DNA of 64,000 bases from CAWIHA01 sp963835855 (GTDB taxonomy: Bacteria > Acidobacteriota > Terriglobia > Bryobacterales > Bryobacteraceae). The stretch lies in assembly GCA_963835855.1 (NCBI GenBank), contig CAWIHA010000031.1, positions 1 through 64,000 on the forward strand. Direction: 5' to 3'. Of this stretch, positions 43,574 through 52,127 are shown one piece after another. Each line of letters begins with the position of its first letter. Within the stretch, counting starts at the first letter, position 1. The notes below the pieces were generated by a model. That model saw nothing but the letters and a program-made list of their open reading frames with translations, searched no databases and was not told where the DNA came from. Position numbers and translations under genes: made by a program.

Positions 43574-45526
43574 GTGGCTCCGGAAAAGCAGGGGCGACGC
43601 GTGCCGCTTAAGGGGTTGCTGCAGAGGCTCGCGTGGCTGGAGTGGACGTTTCTGGCCCTCCTTATCGCGGCGCTCACCGCCAAATATGTGTTCACGGCAA
43701 GTGCGGCGGAGGCGCTGCTGGTATTCGCGGCATTTGTCACAGGCGCGCTGGTCGTGTTTCGCTGGCTGCTCGTGGGGCTGAAAAGGGTCTTGTGGCGGCT
43801 TAGATACCGGCTGCTGCTGGCGTCGCTCTTGCTCGGGATCGTGCCGCTGGCGTTCGTCCTGGTTCTGGTTGCGGTCGGCGCATATTTCTTCACCGGTCAA
43901 CTCGCGGCTTATCTGATCACAACCGAAGTGGAACAGCGCGCCCATGCCTTGCTCGAGCCCGCGCGCGGCATGGCCCGGACGCCCCCGCGTGCGCGCCTGG
44001 GACAGGCGCTGTGGCTCGTTCCCTACTTCCGCGAGCGCTTTTCGGGTTTTGAGGTGGTGATCAGCGACGGCCGGATCTGGCGATATCCCGAGAATTCTTC
44101 GATTACTCCGCCACCGCGGGGCTGGGGCGAGGCCAGCGGCCTGGTGCGCAAAGGCGGCGCGCTCTATCTGTGGGCACACGCCATTCACGAGTCCGCAGAC
44201 GTCACAGTGCTGGCGCCGCTCAACGAGGATACGCTGTCCGCGCTGGCGCCCGATCTTGGCGAACTGGCGCTCGTGGATGCTGCCTCGGGCAAACGCATGG
44301 CGCGCGGGGGGCGCGTTCCGCCGCGCGCGAATCGCTTTGACATCGATGTTGCCTGGGCCACGCCGGTCTTAGTTGCGAACTGGGAGTCGCCCGGACAGTT
44401 CGAGCGCGATCCCCTCTTCCTGATGACGCGGTCCTCAGCCGTCTTGCGGACTATATTTGGTCAGCAGGTGGAATGGCACGAGGATCTCAGCGTTGCGTTC
44501 ACGATCGCGCTCCTCTTCTCTCTCCTCGCCGGTTTTCTGTTTGTTCTCGAGCTGGCCTCCCTCCTCTTCGGCGTTCGGCTCACCCGAAGCATTACCCGCG
44601 CCGTGCACAATCTCTATCAGGGCACGCTACGGGTGCGCGAGGGCGATTTCTCGCACCGCATCGAGGTGCGCGGAAAGGACCAGCTTGCCGAGCTGAGCGA
44701 CTCGTTCAACCGTATGACCGAGAACCTGGAGCGCCTGGTCGAGGTCGCCAAGGAAAAGGAGCGGCTGCAATCGGAGATCGAAATCGCGCGCGAGGTGCAG
44801 AACCAGCTCTTTCCCAAGGCCCTGCCGGTTTCAAAGACGTTGCGTCTGGCGGCGGCTTGCCGCCCGGCCCGTTTGGTTTCGGGCGACTACTACGACTATT
44901 TGAACCTGCTCGATTCAAAGATCGCACTCGCCATCGGCGACGTTGCGGGCAAGGGAATCTCGGCGGCGCTGCTGATGGCGACCGTGCAATCCACCATGCG
45001 CACGCAGCTGCGCGCGGGCGAGCCCGCTGCAACCGCCGGCAACGGCGCGATCTCGGTGACGCTTTCGACCGCTGCGCTCGTTTCGCGCCTCAACCAGCAA
45101 CTTTTTGCTTTTACGCCGCCGGAGAAGTTCGCAACCTTCTACTTCGCGCTGTACGATGATGCTACGGGCCTGCTGACCTATACAAATGCGGGACACCCGC
45201 CGCCGATTCTGCTGCGCAAGGGCCAGCCCTCCCGGTTGGAGGTGACCGGAATGGTGGTGGGCGCGTTTTCGTCGGCGCAGTACGAAGAGAGCACGGTCGC
45301 GCTCAAGCCCGGCGACCTGCTCGTGTGCTTCACCGACGGCGTCACCGAGCCCGAGAACGAGTTTGGCGAGATGTTTGGCGAAGAGCGGCTTACCGAAATC
45401 GTCGTGAAGAATTACGGCCGTGACTCCGAGGAGATCATCGCGGCCGTAACTGAATCCGTGGGCCACTGGACCGGCTCGCCGGAGCTTCAGGACGATATGA
45501 CCTTGCTGCTCGCCAGGAGAATCTGA
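43574..45526 (+). CDS. Membrane-bound RsbU-type protein serine phosphatase (PP2C/SpoIIE) with HAMP
   Basis: This is a ~650-residue sensor-type phosphatase. It has hydrophobic helices near the N-terminus (~25-115), an extracytoplasmic region, a membrane helix at ~305-330 (AFTIALLFSLLAGFLFVL), a HAMP linker (~335-390), a short coiled coil with EIAREVQNQLFPKALP, and the SpoIIE phosphatase domain. The catalytic acidic residues are in SGDYYDYL, LAIGDVAGKG and CFTDGVTEP. Such proteins dephosphorylate anti-sigma-factor antagonists in partner-switching. No anti-sigma gene is adjacent. Confidence 0.9.
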   Translation: MAPEKQGRRVPLKGLLQRLAWLEWTFLALLIAALTAKYVFTASAAEALLVFAAFVTGALVVFRWLLVGLKRVLWRLRYRLLLASLLLGIVPLAFVLVLVAVGAYFFTGQLAAYLITTEVEQRAHALLEPARGMARTPPRARLGQALWLVPYFRERFSGFEVVISDGRIWRYPENSSITPPPRGWGEASGLVRKGGALYLWAHAIHESADVTVLAPLNEDTLSALAPDLGELALVDAASGKRMARGGRVPPRANRFDIDVAWATPVLVANWESPGQFERDPLFLMTRSSAVLRTIFGQQVEWHEDLSVAFTIALLFSLLAGFLFVLELASLLFGVRLTRSITRAVHNLYQGTLRVREGDFSHRIEVRGKDQLAELSDSFNRMTENLERLVEVAKEKERLQSEIEIAREVQNQLFPKALPVSKTLRLAAACRPARLVSGDYYDYLNLLDSKIALAIGDVAGKGISAALLMATVQSTMRTQLRAGEPAATAGNGAISVTLSTAALVSRLNQQLFAFTPPEKFATFYFALYDDATGLLTYTNAGHPPPILLRKGQPSRLEVTGMVVGAFSSAQYEESTVALKPGDLLVCFTDGVTEPENEFGEMFGEERLTEIVVKNYGRDSEEIIAAVTESVGHWTGSPELQDDMTLLLARRI

Positions 45527-45531
45527 CCGCG

Positions 45532-46542
45532 ATGAGCCGGCTGAAGCGGCGCTTCCTGTATATCGGCCTGGCAATCACCGCCGCACTCGCGGCCGGCACG
45601 ATCGGCTTCACGGTAATCGAAGGCTACCCGCCATTCGATGCGTTCTACATGACGCTGATCACGATCACGACGGTGGGCTACCGCGAAATCCATGAGCTTC
45701 ACCGCGCGGGGCGGATCTTCAACTCGGTGCTGATCGTCTTCGGTGTCAGCACGATCTTTCTTGCCATCGGCGCGATGACGCAGACGATTATCGAGCTGGA
45801 GTTTAGCGAATTCTTTGGGAAACGGCGGATCAAACGCATGATCGACAAGCTCAATAAGCACTACATTGTTTGCGGATTCGGCCGGGTGGGACGGAGCGCC
45901 GCCGCTGAGCTCGAGCGCGCCGGCGTGCCGCTCGCGGTCGTGGATCACAATCCGGAGAAGGTTGAGCGGGCGCTGGGCGCCGGAATCGCGGCAGTGAGGG
46001 GCGATTCCACGCGCGACGAGACGCTGGTTGAGGTCGGGATCGCCCGCGCCAAGGGCCTCGTGGCCGCGCTCGCCACCGACGCCGATAACCTCTTTCTGAT
46101 CCTTTCCGCCAAGGCCATGAATCCGGGTCTGAAAGTGGCCGCGCGCGTGGGCGAGGAGGAAGCGGAGGAGAAGCTGCGCCGCGCCGGCGCCGACACCGTA
46201 TTCTCGCCCTATGCGAGCGCCGGCCAGCAGCTTGCGCTCTCACTGCTGCGGCCGCACGTCGTCCAGTTCCTCGACGCTGCGACCAAGAGCATCAGCCTTG
46301 ACCTCGGGCTCCAGCAGGTGCGCGTCGCCGAAGGCGGCGAGTTCGCCGGCAAGTCGTTGAAACAAATCCAAGTCCGCCGCGACCTCGGCGTGATCGTACT
46401 GGCGATCCGGAAAGCGAGCGGACAGATGCTCTTCAATCCGGCGGCCGAGGCGGTGCTCGAGGGTGGCGACTTCCTGGTCGTCATGGGTAAGCACGAGAAT
46501 CTGCACAAGCTGGAATCACTGCTGGCGGGGGTGCAGACATGA
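45532..46542 (+). CDS. Potassium channel with RCK (TrkA-N/TrkA-C) domains
   Basis: This is a 336-residue MthK-type channel. It has two membrane helices (about residues 8-28 and 64-83) flanking the pore loop, an RCK N-domain with a nucleotide-binding GFGRVGRSAA motif, and a TrkA-C domain (residues ~245-335). The selectivity filter reads TTVGYRE at residues 46-52, with Arg where canonical channels have Gly-Asp. It begins six bases after the phosphatase gene and overlaps nnr, so it belongs to the same operon. Confidence 0.88.
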   Translation: MSRLKRRFLYIGLAITAALAAGTIGFTVIEGYPPFDAFYMTLITITTVGYREIHELHRAGRIFNSVLIVFGVSTIFLAIGAMTQTIIELEFSEFFGKRRIKRMIDKLNKHYIVCGFGRVGRSAAAELERAGVPLAVVDHNPEKVERALGAGIAAVRGDSTRDETLVEVGIARAKGLVAALATDADNLFLILSAKAMNPGLKVAARVGEEEAEEKLRRAGADTVFSPYASAGQQLALSLLRPHVVQFLDAATKSISLDLGLQQVRVAEGGEFAGKSLKQIQVRRDLGVIVLAIRKASGQMLFNPAAEAVLEGGDFLVVMGKHENLHKLESLLAGVQT

Positions 46543-48089
46543 AAGTGCTAACAGCAGCGCAAATGCGCGAAGTGGATCGCCGCACCATCGAAATGGGAAT
46601 TCCCGGCATCGTGCTGATGGAAAATGCCGGGCAGCGCGTGACCGAGTTCCTGGCCGAAACATTCGCGCCGCTCGCGGATCACCGCATCGTGATTCTGTGC
46701 GGCAAAGGCAACAACGGCGGTGATGGGATGGCGGTTGCCCGTCAACTTATGACCCGCCTGCGGCCGCGCTCGCTTCACGTTGCGCTGGCTGGCGCTCCGG
46801 AGGAGTTGAAGGGCGAAGCGCTCGATAACTACCACATGCTCCAGGCGTGCGGCTGCCCGTTCGAGCGCGAGATACGCCCGGCGATGCGAAACGCGACGAT
46901 CGTCCTCGACGCGCTGCTCGGCACAGGCCTCAAAGGGCCGGTGACCGGCCCGATGATCGAGTGGATCCGCGAGGTGAACTCGGGCTTTCCGCTGGCAAAG
47001 ATCGTTGCGGTGGATATTCCCTCCGGCCTCGAGAGCGATACCGCTACGACCGAGGGCGAAACCGTGCGCGCGGATTACACGGTGACCTTCACCGCGCCGA
47101 AGCTGGGCCAAGTACTGGCGCCGAACTGCGGGCGAGTGGGCACGCTGCGCGTCGCGGCGATCGGCAGCCCGCCAGAACTCTATGAGAACGACGACGGCAT
47201 CTTCCTCTCGCTGGTGGAGCCGCGATGGTTCGCTCCGTTTTTCCGTCCGCGCACGCTGTGCGCGCACAAAGGCGATTTCGGACACGTGCTGGTGATCGCA
47301 GGCTCGCGAGGCAAGACTGGCGCGGCTGCGATGAGCGGCATGGCTGCGCTGCGCGCGGGAGCGGGGCTGGTGACGGTGGCCTCGGCTGAATCGGCTGTTC
47401 CGGTCATTGCTTCGCACTCGCCCGAGCTCATGACCGAACCGCTGCCCGAAACCGACACTGGCTCAGTCTCGCTCCACAGCTTCGATTGCAGCCGCCTCGC
47501 AAACGCCGCCGCCGGCAAAGACCTTCTGGTCATCGGCCCGGGCCTGGGCACGCATGTGGAGACCGTGGAAGCGGTGCGGCGGGTAGTAGACGAGTTTGAG
47601 CAGCCGATGATCATCGATGCGGACGGGCTGAATGCACTCGCGGGACTTGGCTTCCGTGCGCGCGGCCGCATCCGCGTGCTGACGCCGCACCCCGGCGAGA
47701 TGGCGCGCCTCTCGGGCAAAAACGCCGCCGAAATTCAGAAAGACCGTGTCGGTTCAGCACGCGCCTTCGCTTCCGGGCGCGAGGTGATTCTTGTGCTGAA
47801 GGGTTGCCGCACTCTGATCGCATTCCCGGACGGGCGCGTGTGGATTAACCCGACCGGCACGCCCGCGCTAGCCACCGGCGGAACCGGTGATATCCTCACC
47901 GGCATGATTGCCGGGTTCGCGGCCCAGTTCCCCAAGGAGATCGAGCGCGCGGTGGCCTGCGCCGTCTACTTGCACGGCCTCGCGGGCCAGCTCGGCGCCG
48001 CGGAACTAGGCGAAAAATGCTTGATCGCGACCGACTTGCTGCGGTTCCTCCCGGCGGCGATGCATGCCCGTGCTGAGAACGGCGTCTGA
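46539..48089 (+). CDS. nnr: Bifunctional NAD(P)HX epimerase and ADP-dependent NAD(P)HX dehydratase
   Basis: This 516-residue fusion repairs hydrated NADH and NADPH. The N-terminal YjeF epimerase domain (~1-215) has VLMENAGQR and GKGNNGGDGMAVARQL. The C-terminal carbohydrate-kinase-like dehydratase domain (~225-510) has GSRGKTGAAAMSG, IIDADGLNALAG, LTPHPGEMARL and the GTGDILTGMI motif. Its ATG overlaps the channel stop (ATGA), and its end overlaps tsaE by 26 bases, a common pairing (nnr-tsaE). Confidence 0.95.
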   Translation: MKVLTAAQMREVDRRTIEMGIPGIVLMENAGQRVTEFLAETFAPLADHRIVILCGKGNNGGDGMAVARQLMTRLRPRSLHVALAGAPEELKGEALDNYHMLQACGCPFEREIRPAMRNATIVLDALLGTGLKGPVTGPMIEWIREVNSGFPLAKIVAVDIPSGLESDTATTEGETVRADYTVTFTAPKLGQVLAPNCGRVGTLRVAAIGSPPELYENDDGIFLSLVEPRWFAPFFRPRTLCAHKGDFGHVLVIAGSRGKTGAAAMSGMAALRAGAGLVTVASAESAVPVIASHSPELMTEPLPETDTGSVSLHSFDCSRLANAAAGKDLLVIGPGLGTHVETVEAVRRVVDEFEQPMIIDADGLNALAGLGFRARGRIRVLTPHPGEMARLSGKNAAEIQKDRVGSARAFASGREVILVLKGCRTLIAFPDGRVWINPTGTPALATGGTGDILTGMIAGFAAQFPKEIERAVACAVYLHGLAGQLGAAELGEKCLIATDLLRFLPAAMHARAENGV

Positions 48090-48486
48090 AGAGGAGACGA
48101 TCGCTTTCGGAGCGAAGCTCGCGCGAGAACTGCCGCCACGCTGCGTTATCCTGCTCATCGGCGGCCTCGGCGCGGGCAAGACAACGCTCGCCAAGGGCAT
48201 TGTCGAAGGGCTCGGCGCGGCCCGGCCGGACGAGGTCACGAGCCCGACCTTCACCTTCGTCCACGAATATGGCGGAGGCAGCGTGTATCACATCGACCTG
48301 TATCGCATCGAAAAAGCGTCTGAAATTCGCACCCTCGGGCTCGACGAGTTGCTCGATCGCGACGCCGTCGTACTCGTGGAATGGGGCGAGCGGTTCCCGG
48401 AGCTGTGGCCCCCGGATCGTATCGAAATTCAGCTGAGAACGATCGAGGGTGACTTCCGCGAGATCTCTTATCCCCTGCCCGCGTAA
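48064..48486 (+). CDS. tsaE: tRNA threonylcarbamoyladenosine biosynthesis ATPase TsaE
   Basis: This 140-residue P-loop ATPase works with TsaD and TsaB to make the t6A tRNA modification. Its Walker A is GGLGAGKTTLAKG, followed by the PTFTFVHEY segment and the Walker B-like VVLVEWGERF. The length is normal. It starts inside nnr and its end overlaps the convergent acyl-CoA synthetase gene by 19 bases. Confidence 0.94.
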   Translation: MPVLRTASEEETIAFGAKLARELPPRCVILLIGGLGAGKTTLAKGIVEGLGAARPDEVTSPTFTFVHEYGGGSVYHIDLYRIEKASEIRTLGLDELLDRDAVVLVEWGERFPELWPPDRIEIQLRTIEGDFREISYPLPA

Positions 48487-50300
48487 AGCTCGGCGACCGA
48501 TTCGCGGAAGTTCTCGAGCGCGCGGCTCCGGCGCACCTTGAGCGTGGCGGTCAGCTCGCCGGCCTCGATCGAGAAATCGCGTTCAAGGATGCGGTATTTG
48601 CGGATCTGCTCGAACGGCGCCAGGTTCCGGTTCACCCGCGCAACCGCGCTCGCAACCTCGGCTACGACTGGCGGCGCGGATGTGATGTCCGCGGAGGAAC
48701 GGCCGCGCCAGCCGTTTATGTCGTTAAGCGCGCCGGCGACTGGCGCGTTGATTGTCAACAGCACGGCGACGTATGGCAGCCTGTCACCAATGAGCAGGAC
48801 ATGGCTGACGATCGGCTCGAGCCGGAAAAGCGCCTCGATGCGAGATGGGTAAATCTTCTTGCCGTTCGAAGAGATGATCAGCTCCTTCTTGCGGCCGGTG
48901 ATGTAGATGTAGCCCTCGGGGTCGATTTCCGCGAGGTCGCCCGTCTTGAGCCAGCCATCGCGCAATACCTGCGCCGTGCCTTCCAGGTCCTTGTAATACC
49001 CGGAGAATAGCGTGGCGCTGCGAATGAGCAGCTCGCCATCTTCAGCCAGCCGCACCTCGACGCCGGGCAGCGGTCTGCCGACGCTGCCCGCCTTAGGCCG
49101 GTCGAGCGGATTCATCGCAACCACGCCGCCTTCGGTGAGCCCGTATCCTTCGACCAGCGGCAGGCCGATCGCCATATAGAATTCCGCGAGCTCTTTGCCG
49201 AGCGGGGCCGAGCCCGATCCGCACACGCGTAACTGGCCTCCAAAGCGTGCGCGCATTTTGCGGAAAACGAAGCGGCCCGCGGCCGCCAGCAGCAGCCGTT
49301 CCACGAAATTCAGGCGCCGGCCGTGCTGGTGGAGGCGTGCGGCTTTCAAGCCCAGTTCGAGGGCGGATTCGACGAGTCTCCGTACCGCGCGCGGGCGCTT
49401 GCGCAACTCGATTCGGATGGTGGCATGAACACGCTCCCATAGCCGAGGCGGCGCAACGAAAATGGTCGGCTTGATGCGTTCGAGCTCGCCGGGCAGTTGC
49501 GCGAGACTCTCCGAAAACCAGACCGCCATGCCGCAGCCGAGCGGCAGCAGTTCCATGACAACGCGCTGCGTGACGTGCGCCGAGGGCAGGAAGGCGATGG
49601 TGGAATCACGCGGCGTGAGGTCGAGCACAGGCGGGCCCATGTCGATGTTCGCGACGAGCGCCGCGTGCGTCACCAGACCCATTTTCGGCTCGCCAGTGGC
49701 ACCGGAAGTGAGATACAAGATGGCGTAGTCCGCGGCAGTGACTTCGGCGTCGAGGCGCGCAGGAAGACCGGGATTTTCGGCGATCGCCGCGCGGCCCATA
49801 CGTCGTAGGTCATCAAGTGAGATGGCGGCGGTTGTTCCCACGCCGCCCGCGGCCCTTCTCATGTCGTCTTCGGCTCCGGGGGTGAGCAGGAGCCATTGGA
49901 CGTTCAGCGAATCAGCTCCGGCCGCGCGCAGACGCGCCAGCATCGCCGGATCCTCGGCGAACACCGCCCTGGCATCGCACGCGCCGAGTGTCCGCACCAG
50001 GTCCGGGACCGGGTAGCTCGTGTAAAGCGCCGCCGAGACCGCCCCCGCGGTCATGATGCCGATGTCCGCCAGGTAAAGCTCAGCGCACGTTTCCGACGCC
50101 AGCGCGACAATGTCACCTTTGCGGATTCCCAACACCCGCAATCCCGCGGCGACTTCCTGGACCGCTTGCAGGTATTCGCTCCAGGTGTACACGCGATAGC
50201 TGGGCGTGCCCTCCCCGCTCGCCGGTTGGTAGAGTGCGGGCTCGCCGCCGCATCGCGCGGCCGTTTCCTTGAGCACATGATAAACCGTCCGGCCGGACAT
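48468..50300 (-). CDS. Long-chain fatty-acid-CoA ligase (AMP-forming)
   Basis: This 610-residue adenylate-forming enzyme activates fatty acids to acyl-CoA. It has the AMP-binding signature YLTSGATGEPKMGLVTH, the VEGYGLTEGG motif, GWLKTGDLAEID and the ITGRKKELIISSNGKKI hinge region near residue 480. The C-terminal Lys-containing domain ends LKVRRSRALE. The substrate chain length cannot be told. It is convergent with tsaE and followed upstream by a ~190-base gap. Confidence 0.9.
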   Translation of the reverse strand: MSGRTVYHVLKETAARCGGEPALYQPASGEGTPSYRVYTWSEYLQAVQEVAAGLRVLGIRKGDIVALASETCAELYLADIGIMTAGAVSAALYTSYPVPDLVRTLGACDARAVFAEDPAMLARLRAAGADSLNVQWLLLTPGAEDDMRRAAGGVGTTAAISLDDLRRMGRAAIAENPGLPARLDAEVTAADYAILYLTSGATGEPKMGLVTHAALVANIDMGPPVLDLTPRDSTIAFLPSAHVTQRVVMELLPLGCGMAVWFSESLAQLPGELERIKPTIFVAPPRLWERVHATIRIELRKRPRAVRRLVESALELGLKAARLHQHGRRLNFVERLLLAAAGRFVFRKMRARFGGQLRVCGSGSAPLGKELAEFYMAIGLPLVEGYGLTEGGVVAMNPLDRPKAGSVGRPLPGVEVRLAEDGELLIRSATLFSGYYKDLEGTAQVLRDGWLKTGDLAEIDPEGYIYITGRKKELIISSNGKKIYPSRIEALFRLEPIVSHVLLIGDRLPYVAVLLTINAPVAGALNDINGWRGRSSADITSAPPVVAEVASAVARVNRNLAPFEQIRKYRILERDFSIEAGELTATLKVRRSRALENFRESVAELYAGRG

Positions 50301-50493
50301 CTCTGCGAAAATACTACCACGCGCGGACCGGATCCGGCCACGGCCGGTCTACGGTTGTCGAAAATGGAGTTCAGATCCGCGTTCCCATTCGATGAACTGC
50401 CGGAGGGCTTGCACCTGGCGGCCTCCGGCGCGTGCAGATCGGGACGGGCGGTCCCATCCCCGGTACAATCGGGAGACCGGAAGGATAATACCA

Positions 50494-50928
50494 ATGACCC
50501 CGCAGAATTACGCCAACCACCGGCGGAACGTCCCGATGTACCACGTCGTTTTGGCCGGATTGACCATGTTGGTCTTTTTGGGATCGCTCCTCGACCTGTA
50601 CAAGTCGCTGGGCAATTACCAACGAATGTACAGCGCCGCGCTGGTTCTTGGAGTCGATGTTTGCCTGGGGCTGCTCTTCTACTTCTGCCGCGTTTTCCCC
50701 CTGAAGGCCCAGGACCGGGCAATCCGTGCCGAGGAGAACCTGCGTCATTACGTGTTGACCGGCAAACTGCTCGACCCGCGGCTGAACATGCGTCAGATTA
50801 TCGGGCTCCGGTTCGCTTCCGACGCCGAATTCCCCGGCCTCGCACGACGCGCGGCAGAAGAGGACCTGAGCGAGGACTCGATAAAACGCAGCGTCAAGGA
50901 CTGGCGCGCAGACACGTATCGCGTGTAG
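50494..50928 (+). CDS. DUF6526-family membrane protein
   Basis: This is a 144-residue protein with two membrane helices (about residues 16-35 and 50-68) and a charged C-terminal region. It begins MTPQNYANHRRNVPMYH, characteristic of DUF6526. Its function is unknown. The ATG at 50494 has AAGGAT upstream at suitable spacing. The longer frame from 50392 is not supported. A TACAAT -10-like hexamer lies at 50464-50469. Confidence 0.75.
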   Translation: MTPQNYANHRRNVPMYHVVLAGLTMLVFLGSLLDLYKSLGNYQRMYSAALVLGVDVCLGLLFYFCRVFPLKAQDRAIRAEENLRHYVLTGKLLDPRLNMRQIIGLRFASDAEFPGLARRAAEEDLSEDSIKRSVKDWRADTYRV

Positions 50929-50965
50929 TTGGTGGAGCGCCGCGCGCCACGCCCCGCCCAACGGC

Positions 50966-51235
50966 ATGCCCAGCATCCACTTCTCCACCGCGCTGCTGAT
51001 TTTCTGGTACAGCCGGAAGCTGCCTTACGGCCGCTGGATCGGCGTGGCGTACCTGCTGTTGACCGCCGTTTCTACGCTCTCTTCGGGCGAGCATTACGTC
51101 CTGGACCTGGCCGCCGCCGTGCCCTACGCCATCGCCGTCCATGCGCTGGGCACGCGCCTGGCCGCCGCGTTACCTCTCGAGACGAAAGGACCACGCGAAA
51201 GCCGAGGGAGTTCGCTGGCTGTCTCCCACGGGTGA
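50966..51235 (+). pseudogene. PAP2-type phosphatase, C-terminal fragment
   Basis: This ~89-codon fragment starts within the conserved PAP2 motif 2 (PPNGMPSIHF, extending to the codons just before the ATG at 50966) and contains motif 3 (TLSSGEHYVLD), both catalytic elements of PAP2/inositolphosphotransferase-type enzymes. The N-terminal half with motif 1 is missing; the homology starts right after the DUF6526 stop at ~50930. It is a truncated remnant rather than a functional gene. Confidence 0.6.
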
Positions 51236-51380
51236 TAAAATTATCATTTGTTGCCTCTTCGCACACGGCAATATGCAGCTTTCAAAACCAAAAAAGCCTT
51301 AACAAATACTTCTTGGTGGCCTGCACCAGTGTTGCGCCATCTTTAGGCCGTGGACAAATGCACTACTGACTCTTAAGATA

Positions 51381-51983
51381 ATGGACGTCCTGAAGAAACT
51401 CGAACAGCAGCTCAAAAAAGGCATCGACACTGAAGCCGAAGTGTCGTACTTCTTGATCGAAATCCGCAAATTTCTGGAACAGCAAAGCCTGAAGAAAGAT
51501 CTTGAATACCTGAAGTTCTACTGCGATTGGATTGCCCATCCGGGCCTCGCCGGTCCGATGGCGCAGAAGGTTCTGAAGCAGTTCGACGAGGCCAACATTC
51601 ATTTGAAGACGGGCATCGACATGGATCAACTTCCGCGTGACCTTCAGCAGAGAATCCGTAGGCTATCCAAGTTCGGCTACTTCGAGAAAGAGCTTTCAGA
51701 ATTCCTCGAATACAATAAACTGCCGCCATTGACGGTGAAGCGCCATGACGCGTGGCCGCACTTCCTCCACCTATATACGAAGATCATCGAGGACTGCCCT
51801 CTCGTCATGAGCGGCAAGAGCACAACCGCGACCATTGACAACCTGACGGTCAAATTCGAATTCGCGAAAGAGCCGTTGGATGGCGAAATGTTTTATAAGA
51901 TTCGCTGGATAGTTCTGGACAAGAATGGGCTGACGGGGGAAATCTACGTCATCTGTAGTTTCTCGATTAAGCCTTTAAGTTGA
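51381..51983 (+). CDS. Hypothetical protein of unknown function
   Basis: This is a 200-residue, Lys/Glu-rich, mainly helical protein without a signal peptide or membrane segment. It includes EYLKFYCDWIAHPGLAGP, which resembles a helical motif in some uncharacterised proteins, and a beta-rich C-terminus (ATIDNLTVKFEFA). I do not recognise a function. It sits behind an AT-rich leader (51236-51380) that differs from the surrounding GC-rich DNA, suggesting horizontal acquisition with its own promoter. Confidence 0.6.
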   Translation: MDVLKKLEQQLKKGIDTEAEVSYFLIEIRKFLEQQSLKKDLEYLKFYCDWIAHPGLAGPMAQKVLKQFDEANIHLKTGIDMDQLPRDLQQRIRRLSKFGYFEKELSEFLEYNKLPPLTVKRHDAWPHFLHLYTKIIEDCPLVMSGKSTTATIDNLTVKFEFAKEPLDGEMFYKIRWIVLDKNGLTGEIYVICSFSIKPLS

Positions 51984-52127
51984 CGTATCACGCCCAAAGC
52001 GCCGGTGTGGCTGGCCGCACTCAGGGCGGATCGTCCGCAAATCCGAAACGGCCGCGCTTTCGTTTCACGCCCCGGCGTAACCGGCGCACTCATCGGCAAC
52101 TTGTTGGTAAGATGGGGGAAACTGGCT

